Shown: positions 1 to 8,365, counted from the first letter of the stretch. The stretch is 64,000 bases of DNA from Pseudonocardia thermophila (GCF_900142365.1 NZ_FRAP01000017.1:62001-126000); one strand, 5' to 3'. The notes: generated from the letters alone by a model not told the origin. Program-made: numbers and translations.

Positions 1-78
1 CAACTCTGTCGATCGCCGGATCCAGCAGTCGCGGCGCGGCTGCGGCATCCGACCGAGCGGCGAATCTCGCTCGGGTGG

Positions 79-108
79 TTGACATCTCTGTAACACGACC
101 CACACCAT
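79..108 (+). promoter_or_regulatory. candidate sigma70-type promoter of the first operon
   Basis: A perfect TTGACA -35 box lies at 79-84. The -10 match 18 bases further on is weak (CACCAT, 103-108; CATAT follows). The position, about 35 bases before the transketolase start at 144, fits a promoter. A 7-bp inverted repeat, CCGAGCG (53-59) and CGCTCGG (68-74), sits directly upstream and could be an operator or the end of a terminator from outside the window. Confidence 0.45.
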
Positions 109-143
109 ATCGGCCAAGTGGCTAAGCCAGATTGGAGCCAAGG

Positions 144-1040
144 TTGTCCACGAGCACCGTTCGCGCAGAGACGCCGGCGGCCGGCGATCAGCGGTGGACC
201 GACGACGACATACGGAGAGCGGCCTGGCGGATCCGCCGACGGGCGGTCGACATGGTCGCCAGGGAGGGGTTCGGTTACCTGGGCCAGGCCCTGTCGGCGG
301 CGGAGATCTTCGCCGCGCTGTACCTCGATGCGCTCACCCCTGACGACGATCTCGTCGTCTCACCGGGGCACTACGCGATCGTCCACTACGCCGCGGGCGT
401 CGAGATCGGCCGCATCGACCCGGCGGAGCTGGTGACCTACGGCGTCGACGGTTCCCGGCTGGAGTCCATCGGGACCGAGGGCACCCCAGGACTCACCGCC
501 ACCTGCGGAAGCCTCGGGCAGGGGCTGTCCGTCGCGGCCGGGCTGGCCCTCGGCGCCCGGCTGAACGGCAGCGCGAAGCGGGTCTACGCCGTGGTCAGCG
601 ACGGCGAGATGGAGGAGGGGCAGACCTGGGAGGCCGCCCTGTTCTCCGCGCACCACGGCCTGGGCAACCTGGTCGTCCTGCTCGACCGCAACGACAGCCA
701 GGTCGACGGCCCGACGCACCAGGTCACGACCCTCGAGCCGGTGACCGACAAGTGGACCGCCTTCGGCTGGGACGTGCACGCCGTGGACGGCCACGACATC
801 GGTGGGCTGCGCGCCGCACTGGGCGCGGCGCAGCGCTCGGCCCGGCCGTCCGTCGTCGTCGCCGAGACCTGGACGCTGTCCGGCCTCGACCACCTCCTCC
901 CGGATGAGGCCGACGGCCACTTCCTCAAGGTCACGCCGGAGCAGATCGAGGCGGCCCGCGCACACCTGACCGAGGCGGAGCGCGACGCGCGCACGGTCGC
1001 GCCCGCCCCGTGGACCAGCCGGAAGGGGGAGCGGGCATGA
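144..1040 (+). CDS. transketolase N-terminal subunit (TPP-binding half)
   Basis: 298 residues, the length of stand-alone N-terminal halves of transketolase. The thiamine-diphosphate/metal motif is visible as SDGEMEEGQ with Asp153, and the partner Asn is Asn183 in DRNDSQ. The GSLGQGLSVAAG stretch typical of the family is present. The usual GHPG near the N terminus reads GYLG, so a conserved His is replaced by Tyr. Start: TTG at 144 is preceded by GGAG at a good distance; an in-frame TTG at 132 is possible but has no ribosome site. The stop overlaps the next start (ATGA), so the two halves should be made in equal amounts and together form the ketol-transferring enzyme. The donor and acceptor are unknown. 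It opens an operon with a sugar-type importer, so a role in breaking down a sugar derivative is inferred. Confidence 0.88.
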   Translation: MSTSTVRAETPAAGDQRWTDDDIRRAAWRIRRRAVDMVAREGFGYLGQALSAAEIFAALYLDALTPDDDLVVSPGHYAIVHYAAGVEIGRIDPAELVTYGVDGSRLESIGTEGTPGLTATCGSLGQGLSVAAGLALGARLNGSAKRVYAVVSDGEMEEGQTWEAALFSAHHGLGNLVVLLDRNDSQVDGPTHQVTTLEPVTDKWTAFGWDVHAVDGHDIGGLRAALGAAQRSARPSVVVAETWTLSGLDHLLPDEADGHFLKVTPEQIEAARAHLTEAERDARTVAPAPWTSRKGERA

Positions 1041-2071
1041 CCACCGTGAAGGCCCTGCGCGCGCCGTACACCACCGTCCTCAAGCCCTACGGGTCCGCGC
1101 TCGTCGCGCTGGCCAGGCAGAAGCCGAACGTGGTCTGCCTCGGTGCGGACCTGACGCGGCAGACCGAGACCGATCTGTTCCGCGACCAGCTCGGTGAGCG
1201 GTTCTTCAACGGGGCGATGAGCGAGCAGAACCTCATGGGGGTGGCCGCCGGTCTCGCTCGGGCTGGGCACCAGGTCTTCGTGAACACCTTCGGCGTGTTC
1301 GCCACCCGGCGCCCCTACGAGCAGATCGCGATGCAGATCGCCTACCCCGCGCTCGACGTGAAGATCGTCGGGCTGATGCCGGGGCTGTCCACCCCCGGCG
1401 GCCCCAGCCACCAGGCGACCGACGACATCGCGCTGATGCGGGCGCTGCCGAACATGACGGTGGTCGACGTCGCCGACGCCCGGGAGATCCCGCAGGCGGT
1501 CACCGCCATCTCCGAGATCCCCGGCCCGGTCTACCTGCGGCTGAAGCGCGGGGAGATCCCGGTGCTCTTCGACGAGGACCACCGGCTCGACCTCGACAAC
1601 GTGGTCGTCGTCGACGGCGAGACCGCACCCGATGAGCCCGTCGACCTCACGATCTTCGCGACGGGCATGATGGTCGCCACCGCCCTCGCCGCGGCCGACG
1701 CCCTCCGCGGGATCGGCATCAGCGTCGACGTCGTCAACGTCGCCTGCCTCAAGCCGCTCGACACCGCCGGTGTGCTGCGCGAGGTGCGGCGGTCGAAGGC
1801 GGTCGTCACCGCGGAGAACCACAGCGTGATCGGCGGCCTCGGCAGCGCGGTGGCCGAGGTGATCGCCGAGGCCGGCCTGGCGGTCCCGTTCCGCCGGGTC
1901 GGCATCCAGGACACGTTCGCCCGCGCCGCGAGCGCTCGCTACCTCTTCGAGCACTACGGCCTCGGCAGCCAGCACCTGGTCGACACGGCGGCCGCCCTGT
2001 GCGGGCGGAGCGCGCCCTTCCCGAAGGTCGCCGAGGTGCGCCACGAGGTCGGCGCCTACTCGCCCGTCTGA
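1037..2071 (+). CDS. transketolase C-terminal subunit (pyrimidine-binding half)
   Basis: 344 residues, the pyrimidine-binding plus C-terminal domain half of a split transketolase. The catalytic Glu that activates TPP is Glu63 in MSEQNLMGVAAGLA. The middle part has GLSTPGGPSHQATDDI, matching the substrate-proximal loop of the family, and the last 120 residues form the usual C-terminal domain with TAENHSVIGGLGSAV. The ATG at 1037 overlaps the upstream stop and follows a GGAAGGGGGAG ribosome site, so it is preferred over the in-frame ATG at 1010 inside the upstream gene. Partner of the preceding subunit; split transketolases of this type often serve specialised sugar or sugar-acid catabolic routes rather than the pentose phosphate pathway. 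Confidence 0.9.
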   Translation: MTTVKALRAPYTTVLKPYGSALVALARQKPNVVCLGADLTRQTETDLFRDQLGERFFNGAMSEQNLMGVAAGLARAGHQVFVNTFGVFATRRPYEQIAMQIAYPALDVKIVGLMPGLSTPGGPSHQATDDIALMRALPNMTVVDVADAREIPQAVTAISEIPGPVYLRLKRGEIPVLFDEDHRLDLDNVVVVDGETAPDEPVDLTIFATGMMVATALAAADALRGIGISVDVVNVACLKPLDTAGVLREVRRSKAVVTAENHSVIGGLGSAVAEVIAEAGLAVPFRRVGIQDTFARAASARYLFEHYGLGSQHLVDTAAALCGRSAPFPKVAEVRHEVGAYSPV

Positions 2072-2122
2072 GCCGGCGGCGCAGCAGACCCTTCACCATC
2101 CCCGATCCACGAGGAGAACCAC

Positions 2123-3514
2123 GTGACTGCAACCGAGTCCAGCCTGTTCACGGGCTGGCGGCCGAGCGAGGTCGGCAACCACTCCGTTCCGGTGGGCTCG
2201 CCGGGGACCACCATGGCCGTCGACTGGGAGCGCCGGATCGACTTCGACCGGCTGCGCACCCAGCGGCTCAACCGGGCCCTCGACGCCCTCGAGAGCAGTG
2301 AGCTCGGCGCTCTGCTGCTGTTCGACATGAACAACATCCGCTACACGACCGCCACCCACATCGGGAACTGGGCGCGGGACAAGCTCTTCCGGATGGCCCT
2401 GCTCATGCGCGGGCAGGCGCCGATCCTGTGGGACATCGGCTCGGCCGCGCGGCTGCACCAGACGCAGGCTCCGTGGCTGCCCACCGACAGCTGGCGGGCC
2501 GGCCTGTCGACCTGGCGCGGCGCGATCGACGAGGAGGCGGGCGTCCAGCGCGGCAACGCCAAGAAGGTCGCCGACCTGCTCCGCGAGCACGGGCTGGCGA
2601 ACGAGCCGATCGGGATCGACGTCGTCGAGCTGCCCATGCTCAAGGCGCTGGAGGCCGAGGGCCTCACGATCGTCGACGGTCAGAGCCTGATGCTGGACGC
2701 CCGGTCGATCAAGACCGTCGACGAGATCGCTCTGCTCGACCACGCCGCCGCGTGCGTCGACGCCGCCTACGAGGAGCTCTACCGGTTCCTGCGGGTCGGC
2801 ACCCGGGAGAACGAGGCCGTCGCGCTGGTCAACAAGGTCCTCTACGAGCTGGGCAGCGAAGAGGTGGAGGCGGTCAACGCGATCAGCGGCGAGCGGTGCA
2901 GCCCGCACCCGCACGTGTTCAGCGACCGGATGATCCGGCCGATGGACACCGCCTACTTCGACATCGTCCACTCCTACATGGGCTACCGGACCTGCTACTA
3001 CCGCACGCTGAACGTCGGCGGCTCGACCCCGGCGCAGCGCGACGCGTACAAGCGGGCGCGCGAGTACATCGACCTGGCCATCAGCGAGGTGAAGCCGGGC
3101 GTGCTCACCTCGGACATCGTCAAGCACTTCCCGGCCGCGCAGGAGTTCGGCTTCGCCAGCGAGGAGGAGGCCTTCGGGCTGCAGTACTGCCACGGCGTGG
3201 GCCTGTCGGTCTGGGAGAAGCCCCTCATGAGCCGCTACCACTCCTTCGAGCACCCGGTCGAGATCAAGGAAGGCATGGTCTTCGCGCTCGAGACCTACTG
3301 GCCGACCGCGGACGGCTCCTCGGCGGCGCGCATCGAGGAGGAGGTCGAGGTGACCGCCACCGGGGCGCGGGTGATCACCCGCTTCCCGGCGGACGAGCTG
3401 CTGGTGACCGGGACCCGGTACTGGAACGGCGTCGACTTCCCCGAGATCAAGGCGCCGACCGGGCGCGGCAACGCGTCCGGGGCGGCCGCCACCAACGGAT
3501 CCGGCGGGGTCTGA
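2123..3514 (+). CDS. M24-family (creatinase / aminopeptidase P-like) hydrolase
   Basis: 463 residues with an N-terminal creatinase-type domain and a C-terminal pita-bread fold. Compared with metal-dependent M24 peptidases several ligand positions can be located: Asp280 is kept, the second Asp position is Cys291 (YRTCYYRT instead of xxDxTRT), His357 is kept in HGVGLSVW, and Glu390 and Glu405 are kept. The second His of the usual HGxGxxxHE motif is Trp364. This mixed pattern suggests a creatinase-like C-N hydrolase or an altered metal site rather than a normal Xaa-Pro peptidase. GTG at 2123 follows GAGGAGAACC. It lies 51 bases after the transketolase and 3 bases before the binding protein, so it should act on the imported compound in the cytoplasm. 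Substrate unknown. Confidence 0.8.
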   Translation: MTATESSLFTGWRPSEVGNHSVPVGSPGTTMAVDWERRIDFDRLRTQRLNRALDALESSELGALLLFDMNNIRYTTATHIGNWARDKLFRMALLMRGQAPILWDIGSAARLHQTQAPWLPTDSWRAGLSTWRGAIDEEAGVQRGNAKKVADLLREHGLANEPIGIDVVELPMLKALEAEGLTIVDGQSLMLDARSIKTVDEIALLDHAAACVDAAYEELYRFLRVGTRENEAVALVNKVLYELGSEEVEAVNAISGERCSPHPHVFSDRMIRPMDTAYFDIVHSYMGYRTCYYRTLNVGGSTPAQRDAYKRAREYIDLAISEVKPGVLTSDIVKHFPAAQEFGFASEEEAFGLQYCHGVGLSVWEKPLMSRYHSFEHPVEIKEGMVFALETYWPTADGSSAARIEEEVEVTATGARVITRFPADELLVTGTRYWNGVDFPEIKAPTGRGNASGAAATNGSGGV

Positions 3515-3517
3515 GCC

Positions 3518-4501
3518 ATGGTGCGAACGATCCGTCTTCGGCGCCTCGTGGCCGCCGCGGCAGCCGTCGCGGCGTCGGTGCTCGTCCTGGCCGCCTGCGG
3601 GGAGGCGCCGGCCTCCGGCGGGGCCCGCGACGGCGGCAAGCCGCTGATCATCATGGCGCAGGGCGCGGGCGAGATCACGTTCTCGCAGACCGTGGCCGAC
3701 GGTGTCGTGGCGGCGGCTCAGAGGGCCGGCTTCGACATCGAGATGCTCGACAACGAGGCGGACGCGGCCAAGGCCGTCGAGAACGCGCGGACCGCCGCGC
3801 TGAAGAAGCCCGACCTGTTCATCGAGTACAACCTCAACCCGGACAGCAACCAGCGGGTCGGTCAGATCATGGCGGACGCCGGGGTCCCGGTGCTGGCCAT
3901 CCAGTACGGCATGCCCGGTGCGCCGCTCTTCGGGCTGGACAACCGGGCCGTCGGGGCGACCGGCGGGGCCGGGGTGGCCGAGGCAGCCGTCGCCGAGTGG
4001 GGCGCCGACGCGATCGCGAAGGCGATGGTCCTCAACTTCGTCGAGGGCGGCCAGGTCAACCTCGACCGCGGTGCGGGTGCCGAGGAGGGCATCCGATCGG
4101 TCTTGCCCGACATCGAGATCGTCCAGGGGTCGAGCAAGAGCGACACGGCGGTCGCGGCCCAGGTCGTGAACGCGTTCCTGGTCGCCAACCCGGGTCGCAA
4201 GCTCATCCTGTGGTCGCACCTGGACCAGATCTCCATCGCGGCCGCCAACGCGGCCCGAGCCGCGGGCCGCGCCGACGACCTGCTGATCGCGAGCACCGGC
4301 GGCGAGGAGTCGATCATCCCGGAGATCCGCAGGCCGGACGGCGTCATCGCGGGCACGACCAGCCTCTTCCCCGGATCGTGGGGAGAGGAGATCATCGCCA
4401 TCGCCCAGAAGATGATCAACGGTGAGGCGGTCGAGCCCTTCACCCAGCCGTCGAAGATCGTGTTCGTCACGCCGGCGAACGTCGACGAGCACTTCGAGTA
4501 G
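3518..4501 (+). CDS. sugar-type ABC transporter substrate-binding lipoprotein
   Basis: 327 residues. The N terminus has RR-rich positive residues, a hydrophobic segment and a lipobox ending LAAC, so it is a membrane-anchored lipoprotein. The rest is a periplasmic-binding-protein type 1 fold like ribose/galactose binding proteins (ITFSQTVADGVVAAAQRAGFDIEM near the start; ILWSHLDQISIAAANAARAAG in the second lobe; PDGVIAGTTSLFPGSWGEEI near the end). Likely binds a sugar or sugar-like ligand and hands it to the ATPase/permease encoded next. ATG at 3518 comes 3 bases after the previous stop. A strong stem-loop just behind the gene (4546-4575) may keep this component more abundant than the membrane parts. 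Confidence 0.88.
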   Translation: MVRTIRLRRLVAAAAAVAASVLVLAACGEAPASGGARDGGKPLIIMAQGAGEITFSQTVADGVVAAAQRAGFDIEMLDNEADAAKAVENARTAALKKPDLFIEYNLNPDSNQRVGQIMADAGVPVLAIQYGMPGAPLFGLDNRAVGATGGAGVAEAAVAEWGADAIAKAMVLNFVEGGQVNLDRGAGAEEGIRSVLPDIEIVQGSSKSDTAVAAQVVNAFLVANPGRKLILWSHLDQISIAAANAARAAGRADDLLIASTGGEESIIPEIRRPDGVIAGTTSLFPGSWGEEIIAIAQKMINGEAVEPFTQPSKIVFVTPANVDEHFE

Positions 4502-4517
4502 CAGGGAAACGGCCCAC

Positions 4518-6158
4518 ATGCATTCGACGACGAATGTGGGCGGCGGCGTGGAGAGCCCGAGCGGGCTCTCCACGCTCCCCGCCGGCGAGCGCACCCACCG
4601 GCCCGGCCCGGTGCTCGAGGCTCGCGACGTGCACGTCCGGTTCGGCGGTGTGCACGCCCTCAAGGGGGTGGACATCGCCCTCACGCCCGGTCGCGTCCAC
4701 GCGCTGCTCGGCGAGAACGGAGCGGGCAAGAGCACGCTCATCAACTGCATCGCGGGCGCGCTGACGCCGACCGCGGGCCAGCTCCGCGTCGACGGGGCAC
4801 CCGTCGAGCTGAGGAGCCCCGCCGACGCCGCAGCGCACGGCATCAGCGTCATCCACCAGGAGCTCGAGCTGGCCGCCGCGCTCCCCGTGGCCGAGAACGT
4901 CATGATCGGTCGGCTGCCGCTGCGGCTCACGGGGGTGGTCGACCGGGCGGAGCTGCTGCGCCGAGCGCGCGAGGCGCTGCGCGACATCGGCCCGCACATC
5001 GACGTCCGCGCCCGCGCGGGCGACCTCGAGGTCGCCGACCAGCAGCTGGTGGAGATCGCCAAGGCGCTCGGCCACGGCGGCACCCGGGTCCTCGTCATGG
5101 ACGAGCCCACGGCCGCGCTCCCGCCTGCGCAGATCGAACGCCTGCTGGACCTGGTCCGGCGGATCGCCGCCCGCGGCGTCGCCGTCCTCTACGTGAGCCA
5201 CCGCCTCGACGAGGTCCTCGCGATCGCGGACGAGATCTCCGTCCTGCGCGACGGCCGGCTCGTCCGGCACTGCGAACGGACGGAGGCGACCCACCGGTCG
5301 ATCGTGGCCGACATCGTGGGGCACCTCCCGGAGCCGGTCGACCGGGCCGCGCCGGACGCCGGCGGCGAGATCGTGCTGGAGACGGAGGGCTTCGCCGCCG
5401 GGGTCGTGGAGGAGCTCTCGGCCCGGGTCCGCACGGGCGAGGTGGTCGGTTTCTTCGGTCTGCTCGGCGCCGGCCAGCAGACCCTCGCGGAGGCGCTGTT
5501 CGGCCTGTGCCCGGCCGCCGCCCGCCGGTTCTCGATGCTGGGTGCCACGTCGGTGCCGGGCTCACCGCGGCGCGCGATCGCCGCGGGCGTGGGCTTCGTG
5601 CCGGCCGACCGCAAGGCGGGCGGGCTCGCCCTCGGGCTGTCGCTGACCGAGAACTACCTGCTCGGAGCGTCCCGGCGCGGCCGGTTCGGCGTCGTCGCCC
5701 CGCGCCGGGAGCACGACCGCGCGCGGGCGGCTCTGCGCGCCGCGCGGGTGGCGATGCGGTCGGTGACGCAGTGCGCCAAGGAGCTCTCCGGCGGCAACCA
5801 GCAGAAGATCGTCCTCGCCCGGTGGATGGACCGGCCGGACACCCGGTTCCTGCTGCTGACCGAGCCGACGCGGGGGGTCGACGTCGGCGCGAAGACCGAG
5901 ATCCACCGCGATCTGCGCGCCTGGGTGCGCGCCGAGGGCACGGCCCGGGCCGCGGCCCTGTTCAGCGCGGACCCCGAGGAGACGGCGAGCGTCTGCGACC
6001 GCGTCTACGTCCTGGCGAAGGGGCGGGTGGTCGCCGAACTCACCGGTTCCGAGATCACCGAGGCCGCGCTCACCGCGGCCGCCCTCGAGGCACCACTGAC
6101 CGACGACGGTACATCCACCGCACTCACCGACGAGGACCACGGCGATGACGCAGCTTGA
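4518..6158 (+). CDS. sugar ABC transporter double ATPase
   Basis: 546 residues with two ATP-binding cassettes, as in RbsA/XylG-type proteins. The first half has an intact Walker A (GENGAGKST) and Walker B (VLVMDEPTAA). The second has a degenerate Walker A (LLGAGQQT), a good signature LSGGNQQK, and TEPTRGVD where DEPTRGxD is usual, so its Walker B Asp is Thr; a weak second site is common in this family. It powers the importer formed with the preceding binding protein and following permease. Start: ATG at 4518 follows AGGGAAACG, but it produces a low-complexity N-terminal stretch of about 30 residues encoded over a 14-bp perfect stem; GTG at 4611 would start exactly at the conserved cassette. 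Its end overlaps the permease start by 14 bases. Confidence 0.9.
   Translation: MHSTTNVGGGVESPSGLSTLPAGERTHRPGPVLEARDVHVRFGGVHALKGVDIALTPGRVHALLGENGAGKSTLINCIAGALTPTAGQLRVDGAPVELRSPADAAAHGISVIHQELELAAALPVAENVMIGRLPLRLTGVVDRAELLRRAREALRDIGPHIDVRARAGDLEVADQQLVEIAKALGHGGTRVLVMDEPTAALPPAQIERLLDLVRRIAARGVAVLYVSHRLDEVLAIADEISVLRDGRLVRHCERTEATHRSIVADIVGHLPEPVDRAAPDAGGEIVLETEGFAAGVVEELSARVRTGEVVGFFGLLGAGQQTLAEALFGLCPAAARRFSMLGATSVPGSPRRAIAAGVGFVPADRKAGGLALGLSLTENYLLGASRRGRFGVVAPRREHDRARAALRAARVAMRSVTQCAKELSGGNQQKIVLARWMDRPDTRFLLLTEPTRGVDVGAKTEIHRDLRAWVRAEGTARAAALFSADPEETASVCDRVYVLAKGRVVAELTGSEITEAALTAAALEAPLTDDGTSTALTDEDHGDDAA
4546..4575. promoter_or_regulatory. strong stem-loop at the 5' end of the ATPase gene
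   Basis: GCGTGGAGAGCCCG (4546-4559) and CGGGCTCTCCACGC (4562-4575) are perfect reverse complements with a 2-base gap. In RNA this would fold into a very stable hairpin about 45 bases behind the binding-protein stop. It lies within the first codons of the ATPase as annotated, or just upstream of it if the GTG at 4611 is the true start. The position suggests a transcript-stabilising or attenuating element that favours binding-protein expression. Confidence 0.6.
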
Positions 6159-7179
6159 CGACCGGCCGGTGCCGGCCGGGCCCACCACGGATGACGTTCA
6201 CAGCAGGGGACGGCGGCTGCGCAGCCTGTTCACCGCGGACCGCGTCGAGGACCTCGCGCTGCTGGCCGTCCTCGTCGCGCTGGGCGTCTTCTTCAGCGCG
6301 CGATCGCCGTACTTCCTGTACGCCGACAACCTGAGCAACCTCCTGCTGGCGGTCAGCGTGATCGGCACCATGGCCGCCGTCAGCACGCTGGTCCTCGTCG
6401 CCGGTTACCTGGACCTGTCGGTCGGCTCCGCGGCGGCCTTCTCCGCCATCGCCTGCGTGTGGCTGATCGAGGACCACGGGTGGGGGACGGCGGGCGCGAT
6501 CGCGGTGGCCCTGCTGCTGGGGGTGCTCGCCGGCGCGGTGAACGGCGTCTTCAGCGTCGCGCTGGGCGTGAACCCGATCATCACGACGATCGGCATGCTC
6601 TCGGTCCTGCGCGGGCTGTCCTACGTGCTCACCGAGGGCAGCGAGATCCTCGTCCGCGACGAGTTCCTGCTCCGGCTGGGCAGCGGCCGGTTCCTGTCGC
6701 TCCCGTACGGCGTGTGGGTCATGTTCGCCGCCTTCGCGGTGGTGGCGTTCGTCGCCCGCTACACCGTCGCCGGCCGGAACCTCTACGCGATCGGGGCGAA
6801 CCCGCGCGCGGCCCGGCTGGCCGGGATCCCGCTCGGCCGGTACCAGGTCGTCATCCTCGCCGCGAGCGGACTGGCGGCCGCGGTCGGCGGCCTCCTGCTG
6901 GTCGGCCAGGCGGGATCGGCGGCCTCGCACGCGGCCACCGGGTACGAGCTGCAGGTGATCACCGCGGTCCTGCTCGGCGGCACCGCCCTCACCGGGGGTA
7001 GCGGACGGATCCGCGGCACCTTCCTCGCCGTCCTCATCATCGGCACACTCAACAACGGCATGACCCTGCTGGCCGTGCCGAGCTACTACCAGACCGTCGC
7101 GAGCGGGGTCCTGCTCCTCACCGCGGTCGGGATCGCCCAGGCCCGGCAGCGGTTCCGACGAGCGGGAGGTGCGGCATGA
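6145..7179 (+). CDS. sugar ABC transporter permease (RbsC type)
   Basis: 344 residues, almost entirely hydrophobic, with eight to ten predicted membrane spans starting around residue 30. Family landmarks are NLSNLLLAVSVIGTMA in the second span, VLVAGYLDLSVGS, GVNPIITTIGMLSVLRGL and the C-terminal VLLGGTALTGGSGRIRGT loop followed by GTLNNGM. It forms the membrane channel for the sugar-type importer. ATG at 6145 overlaps the ATPase by 14 bases, indicating translational coupling, and its own stop overlaps the next start (ATGA at 7176). A second permease gene is absent, which is normal for this class because the permease homodimerises. Confidence 0.92.
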   Translation: MTQLDDRPVPAGPTTDDVHSRGRRLRSLFTADRVEDLALLAVLVALGVFFSARSPYFLYADNLSNLLLAVSVIGTMAAVSTLVLVAGYLDLSVGSAAAFSAIACVWLIEDHGWGTAGAIAVALLLGVLAGAVNGVFSVALGVNPIITTIGMLSVLRGLSYVLTEGSEILVRDEFLLRLGSGRFLSLPYGVWVMFAAFAVVAFVARYTVAGRNLYAIGANPRAARLAGIPLGRYQVVILAASGLAAAVGGLLLVGQAGSAASHAATGYELQVITAVLLGGTALTGGSGRIRGTFLAVLIIGTLNNGMTLLAVPSYYQTVASGVLLLTAVGIAQARQRFRRAGGAA

Positions 7180-8117
7180 CGGCCACGGCCGAGACCGAGA
7201 CGGCGCAGGTCGGGTTCCTCGGGCTGGGGAACATGGGGCGGCCGATGGCCCGGCGCCTGGTCAGCGCCGGGGTGCCGGTCACCGTGTACAACCGGACGAC
7301 GGCGAAGTGCGCCGAGTTCGCCGACGCGGGCTGTGCGGTGGCCGGCTCGATCGCCGAGATCGGCCGGTGCTCGGTCGTCCTCACCATGCTCGGGACGGAC
7401 GACGACGTCGCCCAGGTCTACCTGGGCGACGGGGGACTGGTGGCCGGCGCCCGCCCGGGCGCGGTGCTCGTCGACTGCTCGACCATCTCGCCCGGCACGT
7501 CGGCGCAGGTCCGCGAACGCTGCGCGGCGGCAGGCGTCCACTTCCTGGCGGCGCCGGTCGCCGGCGGTCCGCCCGTGATCGCGAGCGGTGGTCTCGCGAT
7601 GGCGGTCAGCGGCGACCGGGCGGCCTTCGACCGCGTCGCGGACGTGCTGCGCACCATCGCCCCGAAGCTCGTCTACGTCGGCCCCGGCGACACCAGCCGG
7701 TTGGTCAAGATCTGCCACAACCTGTTGGTCGCCGCGACGCTCGAGGTGCTCGGCGAGCTGTGCGTGCTGGCTGAGGCGCACGGCGTGGAGCGCTCCGACC
7801 TGCTGGCGTTCCTGCGCAGCACGGCGATGAGCAGCCGCTTCATCGAGTACAAGGCCCCACTGCTGGAGTCGCTCGACTTCACGCCCGCGTTCAGCAGCAG
7901 GCTCATGCAGAAGGACCTCGAGCTCGGGCTCGACCTCGCCGGGCGCACCGACGTGGCGATGCCGGTGACGGCGCAGGTCCACGACACCTTCCGGGCGGCG
8001 AACGAGTCCGGGCTCGCCGAGCTGGACGCGGCGTCGATCTACCTGCACCTGGCAGCGCCGTCCGGGCGGAACCGGGCACCGGGGCGGCAGTACGGCGAGC
8101 CTGCCGAGGGGCGGTGA
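7176..8117 (+). CDS. NAD(P)-dependent 3-hydroxyisobutyrate dehydrogenase-like oxidoreductase
   Basis: 313 residues of the beta-hydroxyacid dehydrogenase family. The Rossmann motif GFLGLGNMGRPMA starts near residue 12, VDCSTISPG matches the substrate-binding DxST region, and the catalytic Lys is Lys178 in TSRLVKICHNLL. The family oxidises 3-hydroxyacids or reduces tartronate semialdehyde and similar aldehydes. It is the last gene of the transporter/transketolase operon (ATGA overlap with the permease), so it probably handles an oxidised sugar fragment made by the other enzymes. The last 40 residues are Gly/Arg-rich and look disordered. Exact substrate not predictable. Confidence 0.88.
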   Translation: MTATAETETAQVGFLGLGNMGRPMARRLVSAGVPVTVYNRTTAKCAEFADAGCAVAGSIAEIGRCSVVLTMLGTDDDVAQVYLGDGGLVAGARPGAVLVDCSTISPGTSAQVRERCAAAGVHFLAAPVAGGPPVIASGGLAMAVSGDRAAFDRVADVLRTIAPKLVYVGPGDTSRLVKICHNLLVAATLEVLGELCVLAEAHGVERSDLLAFLRSTAMSSRFIEYKAPLLESLDFTPAFSSRLMQKDLELGLDLAGRTDVAMPVTAQVHDTFRAANESGLAELDAASIYLHLAAPSGRNRAPGRQYGEPAEGR

Positions 8118-8148
8118 TGCGTTGTTCCGCGCCGGAAATGAGTGCAGT

Positions 8149-8210
8149 GCCGGGTGTGAGCGCTGGATGTGACCAAGCCCGGCACCCGCCGGGTGTGACG
8201 AAGCCGGGCA
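8149..8210. repeat. short imperfect direct repeats
   Basis: TGTGACCAAGCCCGGCA (8168-8184) recurs as TGTGACGAAGCCGGGCA (8194-8210), 26 bases apart with two differences, and GCCGGGTGTGA occurs at 8149-8159 and 8188-8198. They lie between the stop of the first operon and the stem-loop. Function unknown. Confidence 0.6.
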
Positions 8211-8252
8211 ACCCCTCCCGCCGGCCACCTCCGTGGCCGAGGATCCCCGAGG

Positions 8253-8303
8253 ACCGGGCGTGACCGGAACGTGGCCGGCGAACCACGTTCCGGTCTGCCC
8301 GGT
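8253..8303. terminator. long inverted repeat, probable terminator of the first operon
   Basis: ACCGGGC (8253-8259) plus ACCGGAACGTGG (8263-8274) are mirrored by CCACGTTCCGGT (8283-8294) plus GCCCGGT (8297-8303), giving 12 bp and 7 bp of perfect stem separated by a small bulge and an 8-base loop. There is no T tract after it, as is common in GC-rich actinobacteria. Confidence 0.6.
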
Positions 8304-8365
8304 CACCGTGTGTAGCGTTCCGATAGGTCCGTAACACGGAGTTTGCACCACCTTAACCCGATCTC

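Noticed and set aside
2093..5110. 1005-codon open frame on the minus strand
   Set aside because: Antisense to the M24, binding-protein and ATPase genes, which have clear motifs; composition-driven.
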